From: Pseudodesulfovibrio sp. S3
Lineage (GTDB): Bacteria > Desulfobacterota > Desulfovibrionia > Desulfovibrionales > Desulfovibrionaceae
Direction: 5' to 3'
Assembly: GCF_004025585.1 (NCBI RefSeq)
Contig: NZ_QTZO01000007.1
Location: forward strand, 62,001 to 126,000
DNA: 64,000 nt
Below the pieces are notes generated by a model. That model saw nothing but the letters and a program-made list of their open reading frames with translations. It made no database searches and was not told where the DNA came from. The position numbers and the translations under genes are program-made. Below are positions 55,099-63,588 of the stretch, piece after piece. Each line of letters starts with the position of its first letter. Within the stretch, counting starts at the first letter, position 1.

Positions 55099-55221
55099 TG
55101 CCGATTGTTATCCTTATTTATTGGCTCTTTATAAACCTATTCTGTTAAGGATAATTTGGCAAGAAGTCTGGATGCTTTCTTGTTCAGACATTCTCCTGAG
55201 TGCGGCGCGGATTCAGCAGGC

Positions 55222-55251
55222 AAAAAAAAAGGCCGGGCGTGCTGCCCGGCC
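55222..55251 (-). terminator. Terminator after the second CII-like gene
   Basis: GGCCGGGC and GCCCGGCC enclose a 5-nt loop; nine A residues on the plus strand give a long T run on the minus strand. Confidence 0.9.
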
Positions 55252-55271
55252 ATGGAAAATCAAAGGTCTGT

Positions 55272-55520
55272 TCAAGCGTTTCCGGTGTCCAGGGAGAAAC
55301 CCATTTCGGATGCCATGTACTGCAACGGACGGATATCATGGGTCACTTTCATGATTTCCAGGAGTGTTTCGGCTCCCAGTTTGGCGCTGATGTCGAAGGG
55401 ATTGATTTCGCGCATCAGAGTCGAATAGGGCTTGTTGATTTTCTGGGCCACGATCTTGGCCTGGATGCCACTGTCGAGAATGCAGTCCTGTACAACTTTG
55501 GTCACGTTCTTTTCAAACAT
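55272..55520 (-). CDS. Phage CII-like regulatory protein (paralogue B)
   Basis: This 82-residue protein begins MFEKNVTKVVQDCILDSGIQ. It shares NKPYSTLMREINPFD and SAKLGAETLLEIMKVTHDI with the gene at 47972, but lacks its basic tail. It is probably a DNA-binding regulator of the phage CII/CP76 type. GGAGGGCAAA precedes the ATG. It is separated from the kinase gene by a strong terminator. A cluster of TGTCGCA sites lies 154-222 nt upstream. Confidence 0.75.
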   Translation of the reverse strand: MFEKNVTKVVQDCILDSGIQAKIVAQKINKPYSTLMREINPFDISAKLGAETLLEIMKVTHDIRPLQYMASEMGFSLDTGNA

Positions 55521-55673
55521 TTTGCCCTCCCACAGAGTATGGTTTGAGAAATCCAGTACACGGCTGTTGTAAGATAGATAAAGCAATGGTTATGCCATTG
55601 AGTCTTTATTCTGATTATATTAAGCAATGCTAGGAGTTATAAAGGGGTGAGTCTCTGGCAGGAAAAGGGTGAG

Positions 55674-55742
55674 TGTCGCACTGTTGTCGCATATTGCTGT
55701 CGCATCTGCGACACAAGTGCAGCACATGTTGCTTTTGCGACA
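55674..55742. repeat. Five TGTCGCA sites, three direct and two inverted
   Basis: Direct copies start at 55674, 55685 and 55698. Inverted copies (TGCGACA) lie at 55707-55713 and 55736-55742. The third and fourth form a perfect dyad TGTCGCA-TC-TGCGACA. The spacing is close to one helical turn for the first pair (11 nt) and 13 nt for the next. It lies upstream of the CII-like gene B and downstream of a small gene's terminator, so it may be an operator array. Confidence 0.6.
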
Positions 55743-55744
55743 GT

Positions 55745-55774
55745 AAAAAAAAGGGGAGCCGCTGAGCGGCTCCC
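55745..55774 (-). terminator. Terminator of the 40-codon gene
   Basis: GGGAGCCGCT and AGCGGCTCCC form a 10-bp stem with a 1-nt nominal loop (a T8 run follows on the minus strand). It lies about 100 nt past the stop. Confidence 0.8.
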
Positions 55775-55875
55775 TGTGTCCCGGCGTACCGGGGTGTCCA
55801 AAACGTATCTGTCAGGCTGTCAGGTGTGGGTTGCGGTCCAATCTGTGCGCCTTCGGAGGTGTGATCCGTTTGGGA

Positions 55876-55998
55876 CTAAGGGTTTTGTCTGTTGGCCCAG
55901 TCTTGGGACCAGGACTTCCAGGAATCGATGTAGGTCAACCAGGAACGGCTGCCCAGAATGATTTCCATGAATCTGGATGCGGTGAGGTTGTTGAACAT
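55876..55998 (-). CDS. 40-residue Trp-rich protein
   Basis: This small gene encodes 40 residues starting MFNNLTASRFMEIILGSRSW. Four tryptophans in the second half (SRSW, SWKSW, DWANR) stand out. AAGGAAGG lies ahead of the ATG, and the gene is followed by a strong terminator, which supports real expression. I do not recognise a family. It could be a peripheral membrane peptide. Confidence 0.6.
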   Translation of the reverse strand: MFNNLTASRFMEIILGSRSWLTYIDSWKSWSQDWANRQNP

Positions 55999-56078
55999 AT
56001 TGGTATCCTTCCTTGATGCGGTGTCGTGTCGGTCAGTTTGCGATAAACGTGTACCAGTGACATGCCAGGTGATTTTTA

Positions 56079-56666
56079 TCAGCCAACCTGGGGGAGGCTG
56101 TTTGTCAGGCTGCGCTCAACATGGTTGATGGTCTCGGCGAAAATGTTTCCGGTCTTGTACGGTGTCAGGAGACTGGTTCGGACGGAACCGACAATGTTGC
56201 CGTAAATGATCAACGCGGTTTCTTTCAGAGGAAGGGGGCGGATCGTTCCGTCTTCAATGCCAAGAGCAACGCAGCGTTTCAACTCATCTATGAAGACAAT
56301 GAACTTGGTGGCCACCTTTGCGGCGTCGACGCCAGGTTCCATGTGGCTGAAGGGAGAGCAGCGAAGCAGGATCGGAAACCGGTTCCTGTGTTCTTCGGTA
56401 AAGTCGAAATAGGCGGTCATGTAGCATCTGATGGCTTCAATGCCGCTGGTGGCCTCGGAAGTGGCTGCGGTGAGCTGGGCCACGAGGCGGTCTGCCATAT
56501 CGAATCCAGCGGCAAGAAACAGGTCGTGTTTGCTGCCGAAATAATGCGAAACCAGACCGAAAGAGACATCGGCCCGCCCGGCCACGTCCTTGACCGTGGC
56601 GGAGGTAAACCCCAGCTGGCCGAAGGCCTCCTGGGCGGCTCTGAGTATGGCTTCTTTCTTTGTCAT
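56079..56666 (-). CDS. TetR-family transcriptional regulator
   Basis: This 195-residue protein has an N-terminal HTH MTKKEAILRAAQEAFGQLGF with VKDVAGRADVSFGLVSHYFGSKHDLF, the TetR recognition pattern, and an all-helical ligand domain. The start at 56666 follows AAGGAAA. An inverted-repeat operator lies in its promoter, so it probably controls itself. No transporter or enzyme gene is adjacent in a divergent position that would be an obvious target. Confidence 0.88.
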   Translation of the reverse strand: MTKKEAILRAAQEAFGQLGFTSATVKDVAGRADVSFGLVSHYFGSKHDLFLAAGFDMADRLVAQLTAATSEATSGIEAIRCYMTAYFDFTEEHRNRFPILLRCSPFSHMEPGVDAAKVATKFIVFIDELKRCVALGIEDGTIRPLPLKETALIIYGNIVGSVRTSLLTPYKTGNIFAETINHVERSLTNSLPQVG

Positions 56667-56684
56667 GTCCGGGTTTCCTTGTGT

Positions 56685-56743
56685 GATTGATCGAACAATC
56701 AATTGTTGATTTCCGTATAGATTGATTGTGCAATCAAAGTCAA
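56685..56743 (-). promoter_or_regulatory. TetR gene promoter with operator dyads
   Basis: On the minus strand -35 TTGACT (56738-56743) and -10 TATACG (56714-56719) are 18 nt apart. The perfect dyad TTGATTG-TG-CAATCAA (56722-56737) fills the spacer. A second dyad GATTG-N6-CAATC (56685-56700) lies downstream near the transcription start. Both have the same half-site and fit repression by the TetR protein. Confidence 0.7.
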
Positions 56744-56786
56744 GCGGAAAGTCGAGAGGAATTTTAGCAAGGGCATGGGGGGCAGG

Positions 56787-56813
56787 AAAAAGGCCGCAGT
56801 GTGCGGCCTTTTT
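56787..56813 (-). terminator. Terminator of glnS
   Basis: AAAAAGGCCGCA pairs perfectly with TGCGGCCTTTTT around GTG. Confidence 0.9.
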
Positions 56814-56861
56814 CCTGTTTTTTCTTTTCAAAGGGGGACCATCAAAGTCCCGTGTGAACGG

Positions 56862-58637
56862 CTATTTTCCCGTCTGTTTCTGGATTTTGGCCCAACTGTC
56901 CCGCAGGGTAGCGGTCCGGTTGAAGACAGGTTTTTCGCCCGGCTTGTGGTCCTTGGAGTCGGAGCAGTAGTAGCCGGTGCGTTCGAACTGGAAGTTCACG
57001 CCCGGTTCCATTTGCGCGACGGCTGGTTCCACCCAGCATTCGGTCAGGACTTCCAGGGAATTGCGGTCTACGTAGTCGATAAAGGTCTTGCCTTCTTCCG
57101 TCACGTTGGGGTTGTCCGTGGTGAACAGGTTCGAGTAGTTGCGCACTTCGGCCCTGACGCCGAGCGAGGCCGAGACCCAATGCAGGGTGCCTTTGACCTT
57201 GCGGCCGCCCTCAAGCCAGCCGCCCTTGGTCTCGGGATCATAGGTGGCGCGGATCTCGGTGACTTTCCCGTCGGCATCGGTGTCGTAGCCGGTGCACAGG
57301 ATGTAGTACGCGCCGCGCAGGCGGACTTCGTTGTCCGGGAACAGGCGATGGAATTTCTTGGGCGGGTTCTCCATGAAGTCCGCGCGTTCGATCCACAGTT
57401 CGCGGGTGAACGGGACCATGCGTTTGCCATAGGAGTCTTCTTCGGGGTGCAGGGCCATCTCGAATTCGTCCACCTGGTCTTCGGGATAGTTCTCGATGAC
57501 CAGCTTGACCGGGTCCATGACGCCCATATAGCGCGTTGCCCGATCATTGAGATCCTGGCGCAGGCAATATTCGAGCAGGGCGTATTCCACGGTGGAGTCG
57601 GCCTTGGCCACGCCGATGCGGTCGCAGAAGTCGCGGATGGATTCGGGCGTGAAGCCGCGTCTGCGGAAGCCGGAAATGGTGGGCATGCGCGGGTCGTCCC
57701 ATCCCAGGACATGGCCTTCCTGGACCAGCTGGATGAGCTTGCGCTTGGAAAGCACGGTGCCGGTAATGTTCAGCCGGGCGAATTCATACTGCCTCGGGCG
57801 GTTGGTGAAACCGGGCAGGGCGGCCAATTCATTATATATGGCTGCGTTGTCGCCGAAGAGTTCGGGCTGCTTCAAACCCGCCATGAGGGTGTCCACGCAC
57901 CAGTCGTACAAGGGGCGGTTGTTTTCGAATTCCATGGTGCAGACGGAGTGGGTGATGCCTTCGATGGCGTCGGACAGCCCATGGGTGAAATCATACATGG
58001 GATAGATGCACCATGCATCGCCGGTCCGGTGGTGGGTGGCGTGCTTGATGCGGTAAAGGGCCGGGTCGCGCAGCATGACATTGGCCGCGGCCATGTCGAT
58101 CTTGCCGCGCAGGATGCACTCTCCGTCTTTCAACTCGCCCGCCCGCATGGCGCGGAACAGGGTGAGGTTTTCATCCACGGTCCGGTCCCGGTAAGGGGAA
58201 TTCTTTCCCGGCTCCTTGAGGGTCCCGCGGTTTTCGCGGATGTCTTCGGCGGACTGGTGGTCCACATAGGCCTTGCCCATCTTGATGAAGAGCTCGGCTA
58301 TGTAATAGAGTTTTTCAAAATAGTCCGAAGCGTAGAAGTTGTTGTCCCACTCGAAGCCCAGCCATGTGACGTCTTCGCGGATGGAGTCCACGTATTCCAC
58401 GTCTTCCTTGACCGGGTTGGTGTCGTCGAAGCGCAGGTTGCACTTGCCGCCGTAGTCGCGGGCAACGCCGAAGTTCAGGCAGATGGATTTGGCGTGGCCG
58501 ATGTGCAGGTAACCGTTCGGCTCGGGCGGGAACCGGGTGTGGACGCGGCCATTGTATGTGTCGGCTTCAATGTCTTTTTCGACGATCTGCCGGATGAAAT
58601 CCTTGCCCTTTTCCGGGGCCTCGGGGTTGTTGCTCAT
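56862..58637 (-). CDS. glnS: Glutaminyl-tRNA synthetase
   Basis: This 591-residue class I synthetase has RFPPEPNGYLHIGHAKSICL (HIGH), RFDDTNPVKEDVEYVDSI, YDFTHGLSDAIEGITHSVCT (core), the KMSKS-like VLSKRKLIQLV, and a C-terminal anticodon-binding beta-barrel. Direct GlnRS use instead of GatCAB-only Gln-tRNA synthesis is seen in some delta-proteobacteria. The ATG at 58637 follows GAGG; the upstream frame to 58781 is not used. It is monocistronic with its own terminator. Confidence 0.97.
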   Translation of the reverse strand: MSNNPEAPEKGKDFIRQIVEKDIEADTYNGRVHTRFPPEPNGYLHIGHAKSICLNFGVARDYGGKCNLRFDDTNPVKEDVEYVDSIREDVTWLGFEWDNNFYASDYFEKLYYIAELFIKMGKAYVDHQSAEDIRENRGTLKEPGKNSPYRDRTVDENLTLFRAMRAGELKDGECILRGKIDMAAANVMLRDPALYRIKHATHHRTGDAWCIYPMYDFTHGLSDAIEGITHSVCTMEFENNRPLYDWCVDTLMAGLKQPELFGDNAAIYNELAALPGFTNRPRQYEFARLNITGTVLSKRKLIQLVQEGHVLGWDDPRMPTISGFRRRGFTPESIRDFCDRIGVAKADSTVEYALLEYCLRQDLNDRATRYMGVMDPVKLVIENYPEDQVDEFEMALHPEEDSYGKRMVPFTRELWIERADFMENPPKKFHRLFPDNEVRLRGAYYILCTGYDTDADGKVTEIRATYDPETKGGWLEGGRKVKGTLHWVSASLGVRAEVRNYSNLFTTDNPNVTEEGKTFIDYVDRNSLEVLTECWVEPAVAQMEPGVNFQFERTGYYCSDSKDHKPGEKPVFNRTATLRDSWAKIQKQTGK

Positions 58638-58808
58638 GAAAACCTCACTGTATAGATGGACCTGACGGGTCGGTGTGTCTGATTCTGGCGGAAGCGTTCG
58701 GTCTCCCGTGGCATTGGAAATACGGTAAAACCGTACACTGGTCAACGCAAGGCTTGCCTCCGGGAATGCAAACGGACACAATGCCGGATAACTTCAGGAG
58801 ATTCCAAT

Positions 58809-59627
58809 ATGCCGTTATTCACCATTGATCCCGACAGGTGCAACCGTGACGGACTCTGCGCTGCCGAGTGCCCGGTGGGGTGCATCGTTTTCGAGCAGGG
58901 AGCGCTGCCCGTCCCGCACGAGAAAAAGCAGGCCTACTGCCTGTCCTGCGGCCATTGCCTGGCGGTGTGCCCCGCGGACGCCATTCGGCTGGAGCGGTTC
59001 AGGTCCGGTGGCGTGCGCAAAGACAAGGCGCTGAACATCACCTTTGAGCAGGCCGGGCAATTCCTCAAGGGGCGTCGGTCCGTGCGCGCTTTCAAAGCCG
59101 ATCCTTTGGATCGGGGCGCGCTTGAAGGCCTGCTGGCGGTCACTGAATACGGGCCGTCCGGGCACAATGCGCGGCTCACCCGCTGGGCGGTCGCCGCAAC
59201 CCCTGACAAGGTTGCCGAGGTGGCCGGGGCTGTGGTGGGCTGGATGCGCGCTCAGGTTGCGGACGCGACCCCGCTTGCCGATGCCCTGCATCTCTCCGGC
59301 ATCGTCCGGGTATGGGATCAGGGACAGGACATGATATGCCGCAGTGCTCCGGTCCTGGCCGTGGCCTATGGTCCTGAAAAGGGCATTACCCCTAAGGAGG
59401 ACGGAGTCATCGCCGTCACCTATCTCGAACTGGCAGCCACGGCCGCAGGGCTGGGGGCGTGTTGGTGCGGGTACGTCCCCATTGCCGCGGCCCATGACCG
59501 GAACCTGTGCCGTCTGCTCGGGGTGCCCGAAGGGCATGTGGTCTACGGCGCGCTCGTGCTCGGCCGACCCGTCCGCCGGGTTGCGGCCATCCCGCCGCGC
59601 CCCATGCCCGGGGTGCATTGGTTGTGA
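58809..59627 (+). CDS. Ferredoxin-nitroreductase fusion protein
   Basis: This 272-residue protein has two N-terminal [4Fe-4S] motifs (CNRDGLCAAECPVGC and CLSCGHCLAVCP) followed by a nitroreductase domain (FLKGRRSVRAFKADPLDRG, YGPSGHNARLT, LELAATAAGLGACWCGY). FMN is expected at the dimer interface, with electrons passing from the ferredoxin part. Substrate unknown. GGAG precedes the ATG. It is divergent from glnS. Confidence 0.9.
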   Translation: MPLFTIDPDRCNRDGLCAAECPVGCIVFEQGALPVPHEKKQAYCLSCGHCLAVCPADAIRLERFRSGGVRKDKALNITFEQAGQFLKGRRSVRAFKADPLDRGALEGLLAVTEYGPSGHNARLTRWAVAATPDKVAEVAGAVVGWMRAQVADATPLADALHLSGIVRVWDQGQDMICRSAPVLAVAYGPEKGITPKEDGVIAVTYLELAATAAGLGACWCGYVPIAAAHDRNLCRLLGVPEGHVVYGALVLGRPVRRVAAIPPRPMPGVHWL

Positions 59628-59774
59628 TGGGTATGCTTCAGGCTTGGCCGTATACTGAGAGGCGGGTATGTCCTGCCGTGCGAAGATCGAAGCACATGTT
59701 TTTGTTGATGCTGGTAGCCGACCTTGAGCGATAGGCAGACTGTCGCTCCAAGAATGTTTTGAGGAGATACCCAA

Positions 59775-62195
59775 ATGGCGGATACGCATTATGCCTTTGG
59801 CATGGTTCAGGTGGAAATCAACTACGACGCCATTGACGCGCTGTTCAAGCAGGCGTCTGCCCAGGGGCGCGACACCCTGTTCGAGTACGAGGTCTATGAT
59901 CTGTTGAAGGCCTCGGGTGCGGAAACGCCTCCCCGGTGCGTGTTGCTCGAGCGGGCCGGTCGACCGGTTGACGAACAGCTGGCCGGGCTGTCCGGCGACA
60001 AGGTGGTGCTCAAGATCGTGTCGCCCGCCATCATCCACAAGACCGAGGTGGGCGGGGTGCGCGTCGTCGAGAACAGGCCGGAGGCCATTCGTTCAGCCTG
60101 GCGGCGCATGCTCTATGAGGTTCCCGAAAACTATGCGGCGTATCTTGCGCGGCAGCCCGAGGCCTCTCCCGAGCCGTACCGGGATCTGAGAGGCGAAGAC
60201 CTGGTCTCGGCCATTGCCAGGGACCTGCGCGGCGTGCTGTTGGTGCAGTTCATGGAGCCGGACTCCACGGCCTTCGGCAACGAGCTCCTGGTCGGCATCA
60301 GGAAGACTCGCGAATTCGGCATGGTTATAGGAGCCGGACTTGGTGGTACCGACACTGAGTTGTATGCCGAAAGATTCAGAAAAGGACAGGCGGTGACCCT
60401 TTCCTCCACGGCCATGACCGATGGTGCCCAGTTTTTCGAGCTGTTTCGCCAAACCATTTCCTATAAGAAGCTGGCCGGTCTGACTCGGGGCCAGCGGCGC
60501 ATCGTCACGGATGAGCAGCTCATCGAGTGCTTTTCCTCCTTCATCGACATGGCCAACCACTATTCCCCGGAGAACCCGGATGCGCCGTTTCACATTGAGG
60601 AGTTGGAGATCAACCCGTTCGCCTATGCCGATTATCTGATGGTCCCGCTGGACGGCATGTGCCGGTTTTCCGCGCCCAAGTCGGTTCCGGCTTCCAGGCC
60701 CGTGGGCAAGATCGCGAACCTGCTCCGTCCGAAGTCCATAGGCATCGTCGGAGTGTCGGCCTCCCGCATGAATTTCGGGCGCATTATCCTGAAGAACGTC
60801 CTCGACGCCGGGTTCCCGTCCGGCAGCGTTCGCATCGTCAAGCCGGGTGAAACCGCTATCGACGGAGTGACCTGTGTGCCGGACCTCAAGTCCCTGGACA
60901 TGAAGCTGGACCTGTTCGTGGTGGCGGTTGGGTCGCCGCAGGTTCCGGCCCTGGTGGATGAACTGGTCGAACTGGATGCGGCAGAGTCCGTGATGCTCAT
61001 CCCCGGCGGCCTTGGCGAGACCGAGGAAAGCCGGGAGCGGGCAGCGGCCGTGATCAGCAAGATCAACATTGCCCATTCGCAGGGCGTGGGTCCGGTGTTC
61101 CTCGGAGGCAACTGCATGGGCGTGGTTTCGCGGCCGGGCCACTACGACACCTGGTTCATCCCCGAGGAGAAGCTGCCCGCCTTCACAAAGGGGGGCCACC
61201 ACCGGGCAGCCTTCATCTCGCAGTCCGGGGCGTTCATGCTGACCCGGCTCTCGCAGTGCCCCATCCTGGACCCTGCGTACATGGTCTCCATGGGCAACCA
61301 GACAGACCTGACCCTCGGCGACATGCTCACCCATTTTGCGGATTCCGACGACGTGGACGTCATCGCGATCTATGCGGAAGGGTTCAACGACATGGACGGC
61401 CTGAATTTCTGCCGCTCCGTCCGCCGGGCCGTGCTGTCTGGCAAGGACGTGGTCTTTTACAAGGCGGGCCGGACCCCGGAAGGGAAGTCCGCCACCAGCG
61501 GTCATACCGCTTCCCTGGCCGGGGATTATGCGGTCTGCGAATCCTGCGTCCGCCAGTCGGGCGCCATCGTGGCCCATTCCTTCACGCAGTTTGAGAATCT
61601 GTTCATGCTGGCCGAGCGGCTGCATGGCAAGACCATAAGCGGCAATCGGCTGGCCGCCATGTCCGGTGCCGGTTTCGAGGCCGTGGGCATGGCCGATTCC
61701 ATCCAGACGGACGACTACTCCATGCAGTTGGCCCCGCTTTCGGAGAAGACCCGGGAGGCGCTCGGGAACCTGATGGTCGCCAACCGGCTGGCCGGGCTGG
61801 TCACGGTGACCAACCCTCTGGACATCACGCCCGGTGCGGACGACCGTGTTCATGCCGAGGCCATCCGACTACTGGCGACCGATCCCCATGTGGATGCCGT
61901 GGTGGCCGGGCTGGACCCCATGTCCCCGGTCATGCGCACCCTGGCTGATCCTGATACGCCCCTGACCATGGATGACGAACGTTCCATTGCCGCGCTTCTG
62001 GTTGACCTCCTGCCGGTCCTGGACACTCCGGTCATCGGCGTGGTGGACGGCGGGCGCCAGTACGACCCCCTGGTGGACCGGCTGAAGGCGGTCGGGTTGT
62101 GCGTCTTCCGCACCTCGGATCAGGCCGTGGCCGCCATTGCGCAGTACATTGACGGTCGTTTGAACGCGGCGCGGATCAGGGCCGGACAGCAGTAG
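59775..62195 (+). CDS. ADP-forming acyl-CoA synthetase, ATP-grasp first
   Basis: This 806-residue protein has an N-terminal ATP-grasp domain (residues about 20-290: LKIVSPAIIHKTEVGGV, LVGIRKTREFGMVIGAGLGG), then a CoA-binding Rossmann domain (IGIVGVSASRMNFGRIILKN) and succinyl-CoA-ligase-like flavodoxin domains with the phospho-His in TSGHTASLAGDY (about residue 577). This is the acetyl-CoA synthetase (ADP-forming) family, but with the beta domain first rather than last. It makes ATP from acyl-CoA. AGGAG precedes the ATG. It is monocistronic. Confidence 0.85.
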   Translation: MADTHYAFGMVQVEINYDAIDALFKQASAQGRDTLFEYEVYDLLKASGAETPPRCVLLERAGRPVDEQLAGLSGDKVVLKIVSPAIIHKTEVGGVRVVENRPEAIRSAWRRMLYEVPENYAAYLARQPEASPEPYRDLRGEDLVSAIARDLRGVLLVQFMEPDSTAFGNELLVGIRKTREFGMVIGAGLGGTDTELYAERFRKGQAVTLSSTAMTDGAQFFELFRQTISYKKLAGLTRGQRRIVTDEQLIECFSSFIDMANHYSPENPDAPFHIEELEINPFAYADYLMVPLDGMCRFSAPKSVPASRPVGKIANLLRPKSIGIVGVSASRMNFGRIILKNVLDAGFPSGSVRIVKPGETAIDGVTCVPDLKSLDMKLDLFVVAVGSPQVPALVDELVELDAAESVMLIPGGLGETEESRERAAAVISKINIAHSQGVGPVFLGGNCMGVVSRPGHYDTWFIPEEKLPAFTKGGHHRAAFISQSGAFMLTRLSQCPILDPAYMVSMGNQTDLTLGDMLTHFADSDDVDVIAIYAEGFNDMDGLNFCRSVRRAVLSGKDVVFYKAGRTPEGKSATSGHTASLAGDYAVCESCVRQSGAIVAHSFTQFENLFMLAERLHGKTISGNRLAAMSGAGFEAVGMADSIQTDDYSMQLAPLSEKTREALGNLMVANRLAGLVTVTNPLDITPGADDRVHAEAIRLLATDPHVDAVVAGLDPMSPVMRTLADPDTPLTMDDERSIAALLVDLLPVLDTPVIGVVDGGRQYDPLVDRLKAVGLCVFRTSDQAVAAIAQYIDGRLNAARIRAGQQ

Positions 62196-62215
62196 GCCTC
62201 TGCCTCGACAGCGAT

Positions 62216-62254
62216 AAGGCCTCGCCGTCCATTTCGGACGGCGAGGCCTTTTTT
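62216..62254. terminator. Bidirectional terminator after the acyl-CoA synthetase gene
   Basis: AAGGCCTCGCCGTCC pairs exactly with GGACGGCGAGGCCTT around ATTTC and runs into T6; it faces the TRAP operon's 3' end. Confidence 0.9.
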
Positions 62255-62272
62255 GTTGCTGTACCGGTTTGG

Positions 62273-63586
62273 CTAATACATCAGGCCCGGCAGGAACAGG
62301 ATGATCTGCGGGAAGATGAAGAGCAGGGTGATGCCCACGATAATGGCCAGCATGAAGGGCAGGATGCCCTTGAACACGTCTTCAAGGGTCACGTCCGGCG
62401 CGATCTTCTGGCACATGCCGTAGACCACATAGACGTTGATGCCCACGGGCGGGGTAATGACGCCCATCTCGGTGATCAGCACGATGATGATGCCGAACCA
62501 GATGGGGTCGTAGCCCATGCCCGTGACCACCGGGAAGAAGACCGGGATGGTCAGCATGATCAACGCCAGGGAATCCATGAAACAGCCGCCGATGAAATAG
62601 ATCAGGATGATGGCACCCATGATGGCGAACGGCGGCATGTCGAACGCGGACACCCAGTTGGCGATGTCGAACGGGATGCGGGTCACGGCCAGGAATTTGC
62701 CGAAGACCACCGCGCCCGCGATGAGCACCAGGACCATGCAGGATGTGCGCAGGGTTTCGTAGAGCGAATTGACAAAGGCCGCCCATGAGAGTTGGCGTTT
62801 GACCAAAGCCAGGGTGAGAACGCCGATGACGCCGATGGACGCGGCCTCGGTTGGGGTGAACAGCCCCCAGAACAGGCCGCCGATGACCAGGGCGAAGATG
62901 AGCAGGGTGTCGATGAGATTGGCCAGGGATTTGAATTTCTCGGCCCAGGTGAAGGTGTCGCCTTTGGGGCCGAGGGCCGGGTTTATCTTGCACTGGAGGT
63001 AGATGCCCCCCACGAACAGGGCCGTGAGCAGGATGGCCGGGAAGATGCCGGACACGAAGAGCGCGCCGATGGACTGCTCGGTGAGCACGCCGTAGATGAT
63101 CAGCACGACGGAAGGCGGCATGATCATGCCCAGGCCCCCGCCCGAGGCGACGGATGCCGTGGCCAGGGAATTGGCGTAGCCGTATCGTTTCATCTCCGGG
63201 ATGCCGACCGTGGACATGGTGGCTGCCGTGGCCGGACTGGAGCCGCAGACCGCGCCGAACGCGGTGCAGGCCGAGACAGTGGCCATGGCCAGCCCGCCTC
63301 GGGTGTTGCCCAGAAAACGGTAGGCCGTCTGGTAAAGCCTGCGCGAAATGCCGCAGTTGAAGGCTATCTGGCCCATGAGGATGAACAGCGGGATGGTGGA
63401 AAGTTCATAGGAGGCGAAGGCGTCGTATATGTTGCGCGACATGAGGTTCAGCCCGCCCTTCCATGAGGTGAGCAGGGAGAACCCGATAAAGCCCACGAGC
63501 ATCATGACGAAGGCTACGGGCATGCGGGTCATGAACAGGAACACCATGACGATGATGCCGATGATTCCGGCGGTGGTCGGGTCCAT
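62273..63586 (-). CDS. TRAP transporter large permease (DctM)
   Basis: This 437-residue membrane protein has about 12 helices with GFSLLTSWKGGLNLM, TIPLFILMGQIAFNCGIS, a GSSPATAATMSTVGIPEMKRYGY block (core GSSPATAATMSTVGIPEM) and PPSVVLIIYGVLTEQSIG, all typical of DctM. It forms the Na+-driven transport channel with the small subunit encoded just upstream. The ATG at 63586 is 2 nt after the small-subunit stop. The substrate is unknown because the binding protein is outside the window. Confidence 0.93.
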   Translation of the reverse strand: MDPTTAGIIGIIVMVFLFMTRMPVAFVMMLVGFIGFSLLTSWKGGLNLMSRNIYDAFASYELSTIPLFILMGQIAFNCGISRRLYQTAYRFLGNTRGGLAMATVSACTAFGAVCGSSPATAATMSTVGIPEMKRYGYANSLATASVASGGGLGMIMPPSVVLIIYGVLTEQSIGALFVSGIFPAILLTALFVGGIYLQCKINPALGPKGDTFTWAEKFKSLANLIDTLLIFALVIGGLFWGLFTPTEAASIGVIGVLTLALVKRQLSWAAFVNSLYETLRTSCMVLVLIAGAVVFGKFLAVTRIPFDIANWVSAFDMPPFAIMGAIILIYFIGGCFMDSLALIMLTIPVFFPVVTGMGYDPIWFGIIIVLITEMGVITPPVGINVYVVYGMCQKIAPDVTLEDVFKGILPFMLAIIVGITLLFIFPQIILFLPGLMY

Positions 63587-63588
63587 GT

